From an uncultured Pelagibacteraceae bacterium (GTDB taxonomy: Bacteria > Pseudomonadota > Alphaproteobacteria > Pelagibacterales > Pelagibacteraceae): 34,892 nt of DNA. The stretch covers positions 1-34,892 of the forward strand of contig CACGTU010000011.1 of NCBI GenBank assembly GCA_902576045.1. Direction: 5' to 3'. Positions 1-8,318 of this stretch are shown piece after piece. Numbering within the stretch: the stretch's first letter is position 1; every line of letters begins with the position of its first letter. Made by a program: the position numbers and the translations under genes. The notes under the pieces were generated by a model that was not told the origin of the DNA, searched no databases, and worked only from the letters and a program-made list of their open reading frames with translations.

Positions 1-380
1 ATTGAATTTAAATTTGCAATTGGTCTTGCTCCCATCGTAAAAACATCTCTCATTATACCACCCACACCTGTTGCAGCACCTTGATATGGCTCAATAAATG
101 ATGGATGGTTATGACTTTCTATTTTAAAAACAATTGCATCCTCGTCTCCAATATCTATTACACCTGCATTTTCACCAGGTCCTTGTATGACTTGTTTGCC
201 TTTTGTATGAAGTTTTTTAAGATGTTTTCTTGATGATTTATATGAGCAATGCTCATTCCACATCGCAGAAAATATTGCAAGTTCAGTTATATTTGGAACT
301 CTTTTTAATAATTCACAGATTTTCTTATATTCATCTTTTTTTAATCCATGCTCAACAGCAATTTTTTCAGTAACTTCCAT
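1..380 (-). CDS. purL: Phosphoribosylformylglycinamidine synthase subunit PurL (partial, N-terminal part)
   Basis: Reading the minus strand from an ATG at 380-378 gives an open frame of about 126 codons that runs off the left edge. The protein shows the PurL signature segments [10 protein letters not shown] and KIESHNHPS, followed by a glycine-rich [12 protein letters not shown] stretch that belongs to the ATP/Mg-binding AIRS-like fold. PurL is the large synthetase subunit that converts FGAR to FGAM, using ammonia delivered by PurQ with PurS as bridge. Separate purS and purQ genes lie immediately upstream, so this is the three-subunit form and not the single long PurL of gammaproteobacteria. 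Its start codon shares one base with the purQ stop (TAATG), suggesting translational coupling. Only the N-terminal part is visible. Confidence 0.95.
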   Translation of the reverse strand, partial: MEVTEKIAVEHGLKKDEYKKICELLKRVPNITELAIFSAMWNEHCSYKSSRKHLKKLHTKGKQVIQGPGENAGVIDIGDEDAIVFKIESHNHPSFIEPYQGAATGVGGIMRDVFTMGARPIANLNS

Positions 381-1063
381 TAATTTAAGTTTCGTAATAA
401 ATTTTCAAAAAATAATGATCCATCCTCACCAGATAGATATTTATCAATCATTCTTTCAGGGTGGGGCATCATGCCTAAAACATTCTTTTTATTATTAAAT
501 ATTCCAGCTATATTTTTGATTGCCCCGTTAGGGTTATTTTCATTACTTTCATCTCCATTTTTATTGCAATATGTGACAGCAATTTGATTATTATCTTCCA
601 ATGATTTCATTTCGTCATTAGAGCAAAAATAATTACCTTCATTATGAGCTATATGAAGTTCAAGGATATTTTTTTTAATATCTTTAAAGTATTTATTTTG
701 TTTATCTTTAACTTTTACAAATACATTTCTACAAATAAAATTAAGATATTTATTTTGTTGAAGAATTCCAGGCAATAACCCTGTTTCAGTTAAAATTTGA
801 AATCCATTGCATATTCCTAAGACCAAACCACCTGAGTTTGCAAAATCTATTACTGATTTAATTATTTTTGATTTTGACGCTATACTTCCACACCTTAAAT
901 AATCACCATAAGAAAAACCACCAGGTAAAACAATTAAATCACTTTTTGGTATTGAATTATCATTATGCCAGATCATTTGGTTTTTAAAACCAAACTTTTT
1001 AAGTGCTACATCCATGTCTCTATCACAATTTGATCCTGGAAAAATTATAACTGAGGACTTCAT
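380..1063 (-). CDS. purQ: Phosphoribosylformylglycinamidine synthase subunit PurQ (glutaminase)
   Basis: Class I glutamine amidotransferase of 227 residues that hydrolyses glutamine and passes ammonia to PurL in purine synthesis. The nucleophile Cys85 sits in the elbow GICNGFQ, and the partner His201 and Glu203 are in the C-terminal HPER motif, so the triad is complete. [14 protein letters not shown] (46-59) is the typical PurQ oxyanion region. Length fits the stand-alone PurQ family. The gene lies between purS (6-nt gap) and purL (1-nt overlap) in a minus-strand operon, which fixes its identity against other class I amidotransferases. The ATG start at 1063 gives the expected beginning, with a beta strand directly followed by PGSNCDRD. 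Confidence 0.97.
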   Translation of the reverse strand: MKSSVIIFPGSNCDRDMDVALKKFGFKNQMIWHNDNSIPKSDLIVLPGGFSYGDYLRCGSIASKSKIIKSVIDFANSGGLVLGICNGFQILTETGLLPGILQQNKYLNFICRNVFVKVKDKQNKYFKDIKKNILELHIAHNEGNYFCSNDEMKSLEDNNQIAVTYCNKNGDESNENNPNGAIKNIAGIFNNKKNVLGMMPHPERMIDKYLSGEDGSLFFENLLRNLN

Positions 1064-1069
1064 TTATAG

Positions 1070-1303
1070 CTAAAGTATTTTATAATCCTCAATAACAAGA
1101 TTAGCTAAAAGTTTTTTACACATATCTTCTACTTGTAATTTTGCTTTAGTTTCATCATTTTCATTTATATTTATTTCAAAAAATTTTCCCTGTCTAACAT
1201 CATCTACACTACTAAAATTCATTCCATTTAATGTTTGTTGTATAGCTTTACCTTGAGGATCAAGTACTCCATTTTTAAGAGTAACTACAACTTTAATTAT
1301 CAT
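1070..1303 (-). CDS. purS: Phosphoribosylformylglycinamidine synthase subunit PurS
   Basis: A 77-residue protein with the PurS pattern: an N-terminal strand (KVVVTLKNGVLDPQGKAI), then the VDDVRQGKFFEI segment and a C-terminal DYKIL ending. PurS is the small structural subunit that bridges PurL and PurQ and supports the ammonia channel. Its stop lies 6 nt before purQ and its start overlaps the purC stop by one base, as expected for a purC-purS-purQ-purL operon. No catalytic residues are expected in this subunit. Confidence 0.95.
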   Translation of the reverse strand: MIIKVVVTLKNGVLDPQGKAIQQTLNGMNFSSVDDVRQGKFFEININENDETKAKLQVEDMCKKLLANLVIEDYKIL

Positions 1304-2088
1304 TATTTTTTTTTAAACTTTACTGCTTTAGGTTTGCTATATTTTAATGGTCTAATGTTAGATTGTTCATGAAGTATATCCAATCTTCTAGCAACTTCTT
1401 GATAACCTTCAACTAAATTTCCTAAGTCTTTTCTAAATCTATCTTTGTCTAATTTCTTATCAGTGGTTGCATCCCACAATCTACAGGTGTCAGGACTAAT
1501 TTCATCTGCTAAAATAATTTCTTTTTTTCCATTTTTTTCTAATCTTCCAAATTCAACTTTAAAATCAACTAACTTAATTCCAACACCTCTGAACATACCT
1601 TGAAGAAAATCATTTATTCTTGCTAATTCATTGTTCACAAAATCAATTTCAAAATCATCCATCCACTTAAAAGCTAAGATATGCTCTTTGCTGATAATTG
1701 GATCACCAAGTTCATCGTTTTTTAGGCAATATTCAACTAGTGGATATTCAAGAACCGTTCCATCTTCTATGCCTAATCTTTTTGTTAAAGAACCCGTTGC
1801 AATGTTTCTTACTATAAATTCGATTGGTATAATCTCAACATGTTGAACGAGTTGTTCTCTCATATTAAGACGCTTAATTAAATGATTTTTAATACCAACC
1901 TGATTTAGATTTGTTAAAATATGCTCTGAAATTCTATTATTTAAAATTCCTTTACCATCAATGACATCTTTTTTCTGATTGTTAAAAGCTGTAGCATCAT
2001 CTTTAAAATGTTGAATGACTAAATTTTTATCATTTGTTGCAAAAACTATTTTTGCCTTACCTTCGTATATTTTTTTTCCTTTTTTCAT
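1303..2088 (-). CDS. purC: Phosphoribosylaminoimidazole-succinocarboxamide synthase (SAICAR synthetase)
   Basis: This 261-residue protein joins CAIR and aspartate with ATP to give SAICAR. It shows the N-terminal YEGKAKIVF segment (nucleotide-binding, residues 8-16), the IPIEFIVRNIATGS motif in the middle and the C-terminal signature LADEISPDTCRLWD, all diagnostic of PurC. Length is normal for the bacterial short form. The gene overlaps purB upstream and purS downstream by one base each (TAATG junctions), so the operon is probably translationally coupled. No anomalies seen. Confidence 0.97.
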   Translation of the reverse strand: MKKGKKIYEGKAKIVFATNDKNLVIQHFKDDATAFNNQKKDVIDGKGILNNRISEHILTNLNQVGIKNHLIKRLNMREQLVQHVEIIPIEFIVRNIATGSLTKRLGIEDGTVLEYPLVEYCLKNDELGDPIISKEHILAFKWMDDFEIDFVNNELARINDFLQGMFRGVGIKLVDFKVEFGRLEKNGKKEIILADEISPDTCRLWDATTDKKLDKDRFRKDLGNLVEGYQEVARRLDILHEQSNIRPLKYSKPKAVKFKKK

Positions 2089-3380
2089 TATTTTAATACT
2101 CTCTTAAATATATAATTAATATGTTTAAAGTGTTTAGAATACTTAAATATTTTTTTAATTTTTGTCTCAGAAATTTTTTCAGTAATTTTTTTGTCATTTT
2201 TAACAAGATCAATTAAATCCATATTTTTTGCAAAACTAGATTTTGTATGTCCTTGAACCAATCTGTAAGCCTTCTCTCTTTGCATACCAGATTTAGTCAA
2301 TTCAAGCATTAATTCTTGAGAAAACACCAACCCCTTTGTAAAGTTTAAATTTTCTAGCATTTTTTTGGGATAAACTATCATTTTATCTAAAATACTTGCC
2401 AATCTAACAAGAGCAAAATCTAGAGTTATATTTGCATCAGGTCCAATATTTCTTTCTACACTTGAGTGCGAAATATCTCTTTCATGCCATAGTGCTATAT
2501 TTTCTAAAGCTGGCACAACATAACTTCTAACCATTCTTGCAAGACCAGTTAAATTTTCACTTAATATTGGATTTTTTTTATGAGGCATTGCGGAAGAGCC
2601 TTTTTGATCTTTAGAAAAAAACTCCTGTAATTCATAAACCTCTGATCTTTGAAGATGGCGTATTTCTGTTGCAACTCTTTCAACTGAACCTGCAATGATA
2701 CCTAAAATTGCAAAATAATGTGCATGTCGATCTCTTGGTATAATCTGTGTTGATATAGGTTCAGGTTTAAGTTTTAATTTTTTTGCTACATAAATTTCTA
2801 TTTTTGGATCTATATTTGCAAATGTTCCAACAGCACCTGAAATAGCACAAGTTGAAACTTCCTCTACAGCATCTTTAAGTCTTTTTTTATTACGTTTAAA
2901 CTCCTCATAAAAAGATGCCAATTTAAGTCCAAAAGTTATTGGTTCGGCATGTATACCGTGACTTCTACCAATACAAGGTGTCATCTTATATTTTTTTGCC
3001 TGTTTTTTTAAAACTGATAAAATTTTATCTATATCTTTTAATAAGATATTTCCTGATTGAACTAATTGTATATTAAAACTTGTATCCAAAACATCGGATG
3101 AGGTCATTCCTTGATGAAGGTATCTAGCTTTAATACCAGCCTGTTCAGTAATTGATGTTAAAAAAGCAATAACATCATGTTTTACTTTAGTTTCAATATC
3201 ATGAATTCTTTTTACTTTAATTTTGCCTTTTTTCTTAACAATTGAAGCTACTCCTTTTGGAATTATTTTGTGTTTTTCCATAGCTTCAGCAGCTACAATT
3301 TCAACATCAAGCCAAATTTTATATTTATTTTCTTCTGACCAAATATTGACTAATTCTTTTCTTGAATATCTAGATATCAT
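2088..3380 (-). CDS. purB: Adenylosuccinate lyase
   Basis: Lyase of the fumarase/aspartase superfamily, 430 residues, acting twice in purine synthesis: SAICAR to AICAR plus fumarate, and adenylosuccinate to AMP plus fumarate. The superfamily signature loop GSSAMPHKKNP is at 261-271 and contains the catalytic serine. The conserved TSSD is at 93-96, and His141 in GRSHG is the likely catalytic histidine. Length matches the short PurB class found in Bacillus and alphaproteobacteria. It directly follows map (1-nt overlap) and precedes purC (1-nt overlap). The HKKNP loop with purC adjacent supports PurB over argininosuccinate lyase or fumarase. Confidence 0.97.
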   Translation of the reverse strand: MISRYSRKELVNIWSEENKYKIWLDVEIVAAEAMEKHKIIPKGVASIVKKKGKIKVKRIHDIETKVKHDVIAFLTSITEQAGIKARYLHQGMTSSDVLDTSFNIQLVQSGNILLKDIDKILSVLKKQAKKYKMTPCIGRSHGIHAEPITFGLKLASFYEEFKRNKKRLKDAVEEVSTCAISGAVGTFANIDPKIEIYVAKKLKLKPEPISTQIIPRDRHAHYFAILGIIAGSVERVATEIRHLQRSEVYELQEFFSKDQKGSSAMPHKKNPILSENLTGLARMVRSYVVPALENIALWHERDISHSSVERNIGPDANITLDFALVRLASILDKMIVYPKKMLENLNFTKGLVFSQELMLELTKSGMQREKAYRLVQGHTKSSFAKNMDLIDLVKNDKKITEKISETKIKKIFKYSKHFKHINYIFKRVLK

Positions 3381-4159
3381 TAAATTTTATATGGGGGTCC
3401 TTTATAACCTTTAACAGATTCTGTAAAAATTTCATAAGAATCCTCTGTAATTCCAATAGTATGTTCAAATTGTGCTGATAATGATTTATCTTTTGTTACA
3501 GCTGTCCAACCATCATTTAAAACTTTTACATCATATTTCCCATCATTAATCATTGGTTCTACTGTAAAAGTCATTCCAGGTCTGAGTTCAACTCCTGAAT
3601 TTTTTTTTCCATAATGTAAAATGTTAGGTGGTTCATGAAAAATATTACTTATTCCGTGACCACAGAAATCTCTAACAACTGAATAACCTTTTTCTTCAAC
3701 ATAAGATTGGATTTCGTAACCTATATCACCTAATCTCTTACCAGGTTTTAATATTTTAATTCCACGCATCATAGATTCGTATGTCGTATTGATTAAATTA
3801 GTTGCTTTTACAGATACATCTCCAATTACAAACATTCTACTGGTGTCGCCATAGTATTCATCTACAATTGCAGTAACATCAACATTGATTACATCACCTT
3901 CTTTTAAAATTCTATCTGAAGGAATTCCGTGACAAACAACGTGATTTAATGAGGTACATAATGATTTTTTAAAACCCCTATAAAATTGTGGAGCAGAATA
4001 ACCACCGTTATCTTTTATAAATTCATAACCTAAGGTATCAATTTTATCAGTTGATACACCTTCCTTTATTTCATTTGTTAGCATGTCTAAAGTTTTTGCC
4101 GCAAGATTTCCTGCAATTCTCATTTTTTCAAACTTTTCTGAATAATTATTTTGCATCAA
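3380..4159 (-). CDS. map: Methionine aminopeptidase, type I
   Basis: Removes the initiator methionine from nascent proteins. At 259 residues it is a single-domain type Ia enzyme. All expected metal and catalytic residues are visible: His77 (HGIP), Asp94, Asp105, His168 (GHGI), Glu201 (EPM) and Glu232. They lie at a nearly constant offset of 2-3 residues from the E. coli enzyme. Two successive ATGs (4159 and 4156) are possible starts; both overlap the end of sfsA, by 14 or 11 nt. The gene lies within the sfsA-map-purB run. Linkage of map and sfsA is familiar in alphaproteobacteria (from memory), whereas fusion to a purine operon probably reflects genome compaction. Confidence 0.96.
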   Translation of the reverse strand: MMQNNYSEKFEKMRIAGNLAAKTLDMLTNEIKEGVSTDKIDTLGYEFIKDNGGYSAPQFYRGFKKSLCTSLNHVVCHGIPSDRILKEGDVINVDVTAIVDEYYGDTSRMFVIGDVSVKATNLINTTYESMMRGIKILKPGKRLGDIGYEIQSYVEEKGYSVVRDFCGHGISNIFHEPPNILHYGKKNSGVELRPGMTFTVEPMINDGKYDVKVLNDGWTAVTKDKSLSAQFEHTIGITEDSYEIFTESVKGYKGPPYKI

Positions 4160-4835
4160 TTATTTTAATTTTTTTTTCAATTTTAATTTGTTTAGAATTT
4201 AAGGTGCATCTATATGCTAAAAATTTCACACCAGCTTTTCTCGCTTCGATATAACCCTCAAAATACTTAGGATCTATTTCTTTTGCGATTCTAAAATTAT
4301 TTATACCCTGAATTTGAGTTAAAAATAAGACATATGGTTTATAACCTTTTTTGATTGAATTAATTAACATTTTTAAATGTTTTAAACCTCTTTCAGTAAT
4401 AGCATCAGGAAATTCAGCAACCACATCATTAGTTATCAATGTAACATTTTTGACCTCCAATAAACTTTTATCGCACAAAAAATCAAATCTTGTGTCTGAT
4501 GAATATTTAAATTCTGGCTTAATACTTTTAGTATTTTTAAATTCAGATATTAATTTATTTTCTAAACCATGTTGAACAATTCTGTTTGCTCTATGCGTAT
4601 TTACACCAACTAATTTTTTTTTAACTTTTATTAATTCAAGTGTATATTTAAGTTTTCTTGAAGGATCATTTTGTGGTGAAATCCATACCTCATTTCCTTC
4701 ATCTAAAAGACCTTTCATAGAACCTGTATTTGGACAATGAGCTGTTACAATTTTATTATTTACTTCTATATCAGCAAAAAATCTTTTATATCTTTTTACT
4801 AATTTGCCTTTAATAAGTGTATTGGTAAAATTCAT
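4146..4835 (-). CDS. sfsA: Sugar fermentation stimulation protein homolog SfsA
   Basis: A 229-residue protein of the SfsA family. The N-terminal OB-like part carries RYKRFFADIE and AHCPNTGSMKGLL. The C-terminal part has the nuclease-like pattern TRFDFLCDKSLLEVKNV, followed by FPDAITERGLKHL. E. coli SfsA was first described as affecting maltose gene expression; its biochemical role is still unsettled, and a DNA-binding or nuclease role has been suggested from fold. It is the first gene of the minus-strand operon, so any promoter must lie in the 21-bp divergent gap or inside the start of the opposite gene. Confidence 0.92.
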   Translation of the reverse strand: MNFTNTLIKGKLVKRYKRFFADIEVNNKIVTAHCPNTGSMKGLLDEGNEVWISPQNDPSRKLKYTLELIKVKKKLVGVNTHRANRIVQHGLENKLISEFKNTKSIKPEFKYSSDTRFDFLCDKSLLEVKNVTLITNDVVAEFPDAITERGLKHLKMLINSIKKGYKPYVLFLTQIQGINNFRIAKEIDPKYFEGYIEARKAGVKFLAYRCTLNSKQIKIEKKIKIIDAK

Positions 4836-4856
4836 TAATTTTATTTATATTTGTAA

Positions 4857-5609
4857 ATGACTAATAAAAAAGAAATAAATGCTGGGATTTTAATTATTGG
4901 AAATGAGGTCCTATCTGGACGTACTAAAGATGTTAATACTAGCACCCTTGCAATATGGTTAAATTCATTAGGCATTAAGGTAAATGAGGTAAGAGTTATT
5001 CCTGATGACCAGGAAACAATTATCAATACTGTAAACGAATTAAGAAAAAAATATACTTATGTATTCACAACCGGCGGGATAGGTCCTACACATGACGACA
5101 TAACATCAGAATCTATATCGAAGCTATTTAATGTTGAATATAATTTTCACCCAGAAGCTTTTAAAATATTAGAGAGCTATTATAAACCAGGAGAATTCAC
5201 TGAAGGAAGACAGAAAATGGCTAAGATGCCAATAACATCAAAATTAATTTTAAATCCATCTAGTGGTGCTCCTGGATTTTATATAGAAAATGTATTTTGT
5301 TTACCAGGAGTCCCTTCGATAATGCAATCCATGTTGGGAGGAATAGAAAATGTTTTAATTGGGGGAGATCCAATATTAAGTTCTACTATTAATTTAAGAA
5401 CAGTCGAAAGTGAAATCGCAAAGTCATTAAGTAAAGTACAAGATAACAATAAAGATGTTGATATTGGTAGTTATCCTTTTTTTAAGGCAGGAAAACTTGG
5501 CGTTTCAATTGTATTAAGATGTACAGATCAAAATAAAATTAATCAATGTAATGATCAAATAATAAATTTTGTTAAAGAAAAAAAAATTGAAATTGTTGAG
5601 AAAGACTGA
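4857..5609 (+). CDS. MoaB/CinA-like molybdopterin-binding-fold protein (COG1058 type)
   Basis: A 250-residue protein with the MoCF-biosynthesis (MoaB/Mog) fold. ILIIGNEVLSGRTKDVNT is at 11-28 and the nucleotide-binding motif TTGGIGPTHDD is at 71-81. In the CinA family this domain acts as an ADP-ribose/NAD-related pyrophosphatase or competence-damage protein. The usual C-terminal nicotinamide-nucleotide amidase domain of full-length CinA is absent, so this is the short COG1058 form. That rules out calling it cinA proper. It begins a plus-strand run; its stop overlaps the next start by one base (TGATG). The substrate cannot be told from sequence. Confidence 0.85.
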   Translation: MTNKKEINAGILIIGNEVLSGRTKDVNTSTLAIWLNSLGIKVNEVRVIPDDQETIINTVNELRKKYTYVFTTGGIGPTHDDITSESISKLFNVEYNFHPEAFKILESYYKPGEFTEGRQKMAKMPITSKLILNPSSGAPGFYIENVFCLPGVPSIMQSMLGGIENVLIGGDPILSSTINLRTVESEIAKSLSKVQDNNKDVDIGSYPFFKAGKLGVSIVLRCTDQNKINQCNDQIINFVKEKKIEIVEKD

Positions 5610-6016
5610 TGCTTTACTTTGCATACGGAAGTAACCTTAACCATTTTCAAATGAAGAGAAGATGCAAAGATAGTATTTTTCTTAAAAAATATGAACTCAA
5701 AGGTTTTAGATTAAATTTTAGAAGCAAATACAGAGCTGCTGATATAGAGAAAAAAAATAATTCTTTAGTACCTGGTGCTTTGTTTGAAATATCTAAAAGT
5801 GATGAAAAAAAATTAGATCTCTATGAGGATTTCCCCATTCTATATAAAAAAATGTATTTTAAATATTACAAAAAAAAAGTGATGACTTACATTATGCCAA
5901 TAAAGTCAGAATTTAGATATCCAACAGAAAGATATCTAAATGTTATAAAGCGAGGATATAAAGACTGTAAATTAGATAAATCTTTTTTAGTTAAAGCTCT
6001 AAATCCACAAAAATAA
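5609..6016 (+). CDS. Gamma-glutamylcyclotransferase-like (AIG2/GGCT fold) protein
   Basis: A 135-residue protein starting with LYFAYGSNL, the hallmark phosphate/substrate loop of the gamma-glutamylcyclotransferase-like fold. The segment VPGALFEIS follows, and then LDLYEDF (69-75) with Glu73 as candidate catalytic acid, as in the usual LDxYEG pattern. Members cyclise gamma-glutamyl amino acids to 5-oxoproline or act on gamma-glutamylamines; the actual substrate here is unknown. The start is coupled to the preceding gene by a TGATG overlap, and azlC begins 3 nt after its stop. Confidence 0.8.
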   Translation: MLYFAYGSNLNHFQMKRRCKDSIFLKKYELKGFRLNFRSKYRAADIEKKNNSLVPGALFEISKSDEKKLDLYEDFPILYKKMYFKYYKKKVMTYIMPIKSEFRYPTERYLNVIKRGYKDCKLDKSFLVKALNPQK

Positions 6017-6019
6017 ATT

Positions 6020-6712
6020 ATGTCAAAAAAAACTGAGAATCTATTAAAGGGTTTTTATGATGTTTCTCCCTTACTGTTACCAGTAGTCCCTTTTGGAATA
6101 ATCTTTGGAGCAATTGGTATAGAATTAGGTTTTGGGCCGTATGTAACTTACGCTACATCTATAATAATTTTTAGTGGGGCTAGTCAGATCGTTTTTTTTC
6201 AACTTCTATCAAATGGCGCATCCTCCTTAATTGCAATAACATCATCCTCCGTTGTGAGTACTAGACATTTATTATACGGAGCGGTAGTTGCGCAATATTT
6301 GTCAAAATTATCTTTAATGTGGAAGATATTTTTATCATATTTGTTAACTGATCAAGCTTTTGCAGTTTCGCAAGAGTTTTTTAAAAAAAATTCAAACGAT
6401 GAATATAAACATTATCATTTACTTGGTGCTGGATTAACTCTGTGGATAGTATGGCAATTGACAACAGTTATTGGAATTTTACTTGGTTCTATTGTGCCGG
6501 AGGAATTAGGTTTATCATTTACTATACCACTTACATTCTTAGCTTTACTTATAAATTATTTTAGAAAAATAGATCATCTAATTGTAATTTTTTTATCAGG
6601 ACTATCTTCAATTTTATTTTACGAGGCTCCATTAAAATCTTATATTATATTATCTTGTGTAATCTCATTATTTATCATTTTTTTAATTAACAAATTTCAG
6701 AAAAAAATATGA
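6020..6712 (+). CDS. azlC: AzlC family branched-chain amino acid exporter, large subunit
   Basis: Integral membrane protein of 230 residues with about six or more hydrophobic segments. The N-terminal region has the AzlC pattern LLPVVPFGIIFGAIG, then SIIIFSGASQIVFFQLL, and SSVVSTRHLLYGAVV in the first half. The AzlC/AzlD (YgaZ/YgaH, LIV-E) family exports branched-chain amino acids or related compounds. A matching AzlD follows with a 4-nt ATGA overlap, so the two subunits are translationally coupled. No signal peptide is expected. The substrate is not readable from sequence. Confidence 0.9.
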   Translation: MSKKTENLLKGFYDVSPLLLPVVPFGIIFGAIGIELGFGPYVTYATSIIIFSGASQIVFFQLLSNGASSLIAITSSSVVSTRHLLYGAVVAQYLSKLSLMWKIFLSYLLTDQAFAVSQEFFKKNSNDEYKHYHLLGAGLTLWIVWQLTTVIGILLGSIVPEELGLSFTIPLTFLALLINYFRKIDHLIVIFLSGLSSILFYEAPLKSYIILSCVISLFIIFLINKFQKKI

Positions 6713-7023
6713 CTATTTGGATATCTATAGTGATAGCAGGGATTATTAATTACTTAACAAGATTGGGATCTATTTTATTAATTAAACCTGAAAGGTTAAG
6801 TGAAAGTACAAAAAAAATATTAGGATATGTACCATCCGCAGTATTCCCTGCAATAATCTTTCCTGCAGTATTTTTTAATGAAACAAATACAATTGTACAA
6901 ATTAATGATCCAAAAATTATTGGATTTTTTGTTGCTATTGTAATTGGGTATATAAGTAAAAATATTATTTTAACAATTATAGCTGGACTAATATCTTATT
7001 GGATAGTTATATTTTTATTTTAA
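6709..7023 (+). CDS. azlD: AzlD family transporter, small subunit
   Basis: A 104-residue membrane protein with roughly four transmembrane helices. The pattern WISIVIAGIINYLTRLGSI near the N-terminus and YVPSAVFPAIIFPAVFF in the middle are typical of AzlD. It partners AzlC in amino acid export. The start overlaps the azlC stop (ATGA), and the following oxidoreductase begins 2 nt after its stop. Confidence 0.88.
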   Translation: MTIWISIVIAGIINYLTRLGSILLIKPERLSESTKKILGYVPSAVFPAIIFPAVFFNETNTIVQINDPKIIGFFVAIVIGYISKNIILTIIAGLISYWIVIFLF

Positions 7024-7025
7024 AT

Positions 7026-8318
7026 ATGTATTTACACTCAAAACTTCAAAACAGATCTAAGCCTATTAAAATTGGATTTATAGGATGTGGTAAATTTGTT
7101 TCAATGTTTTTAGCTCAGTATAATCTATTAGAAAAAATTCAAATAGACTCAATTGTTGATGTGAATATAGAAAAAGCAAAAAAAAATTGTCTTAAAAGTG
7201 GTCTTAATGAAAAAACAATAAGTAATATAAATTTTACAAATTCATTAGATAATACTCTTGAAAGAGATATTGAAATTTACATTGAAGCAACAGGCAATCC
7301 AATAATTGGGACTGTGCATGCAACAAAAATAATTAATAATAAAAAACATATAATTTTAGTAAATGTTGAAGCAGATGTTACATGTGGAAAATTCTTATCA
7401 GATTTAGCAAATAAAAATAATGTTGTTTGTTCAATGGCTTATGGTGATCAACCATCTTTAATTATGGAACAAATAGAATGGGCAAGACTTAATGGATTTA
7501 AAGTCATTTGTGCTGGCAAAGGGACTAAATATCATCCTACATTTGAATATTCTACACCTGAAACTGTCTGGGGTCATTATGGACTAACAAAAGAAAGAGC
7601 TGAAAAAGAATCTGGAATGAATCCTAAAATGTTCAACAGTTTTTTGTGTGGAGATAAGTCAGCCATTGAAATGTGTGCTGTTAGTAATGCCGCAGACTTA
7701 AAATGTCCAAAAGATGGTTTAACATTCCCACCAGTAGGTGTTTATGATATTGCAAAAAAACTTATTCCAAAAGATGAAGGTGGTTTAATTGATCATAGTG
7801 GTCAAGTAGAAGTTATCTCTAGTATTGACCTTGATAAAAACGAAATTGAGAATGATTTACGCTGGGGTGTTTACATTGTTATTAAAGCACAAAATGAATA
7901 TGTTAAAAATTGTTTTAAAGATTATGGAATGGTAACAGACTCATCAGGAAATTATTCAGCCATATGGAGACCATATCATTATATAGGACTTGAATTAGCT
8001 CAATCAATTTATTCTATATCTCTAGATTTAAAACCAACTGGATTTACAAAAAATTATAATTCTGATGTCGCAGCTGTTGCAAAAAAAGATTTAAAAGTAG
8101 GCGAAAAACTTGATGGTGAAGGGGGTTTTTGCGCACGAGGTAAATTAATTAGTTCTCAAAAATCAAAAGAGGATGGCATCCTTCCACTTGGCTTAACAGA
8201 TAGCGCAATTGTTAAAAGAAATATTAAAAAAGATGAATTAATTAAACTTACTGATGTTGATCTTGATTTACCAAAAGAAGTTTTAGAGGCTAGGGAATAC
8301 CAATACAATTTAATTTAA
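7026..8318 (+). CDS. NAD(P)-binding homoserine-dehydrogenase-like oxidoreductase with SAF domain (COG4091 type)
   Basis: The N-terminal Rossmann motif GFIGCGKF (17-24) is followed by a homoserine-dehydrogenase-like nucleotide-binding region containing VNVEADVTCG. The C-terminal about 70 residues have the SAF-domain look (AVAKKDLKVGEKLDGEGG, later LPLGLTDSAIV), as in COG4091 proteins. The reaction is not established for most members; some appear in sugar or tetrol catabolic operons. I chose ATG 7026 (430 residues), 2 nt after the azlD stop. A longer frame from 6999 would overlap azlD and add a hydrophobic shadow. The 3' end overlaps the convergent TPR gene by 9 nt. Tight linkage to azlCD suggests a shared amino-acid or amino-alcohol metabolic role, which is inference. 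Confidence 0.85.
   Translation: MYLHSKLQNRSKPIKIGFIGCGKFVSMFLAQYNLLEKIQIDSIVDVNIEKAKKNCLKSGLNEKTISNINFTNSLDNTLERDIEIYIEATGNPIIGTVHATKIINNKKHIILVNVEADVTCGKFLSDLANKNNVVCSMAYGDQPSLIMEQIEWARLNGFKVICAGKGTKYHPTFEYSTPETVWGHYGLTKERAEKESGMNPKMFNSFLCGDKSAIEMCAVSNAADLKCPKDGLTFPPVGVYDIAKKLIPKDEGGLIDHSGQVEVISSIDLDKNEIENDLRWGVYIVIKAQNEYVKNCFKDYGMVTDSSGNYSAIWRPYHYIGLELAQSIYSISLDLKPTGFTKNYNSDVAAVAKKDLKVGEKLDGEGGFCARGKLISSQKSKEDGILPLGLTDSAIVKRNIKKDELIKLTDVDLDLPKEVLEAREYQYNLI

Noticed and set aside
6999-7025. Nine-codon N-terminal extension of the COG4091-type oxidoreductase
   Set aside because: It overlaps azlD and adds residues of hydrophobic character derived from the overlapping frame; ATG 7026 fits the operon spacing.
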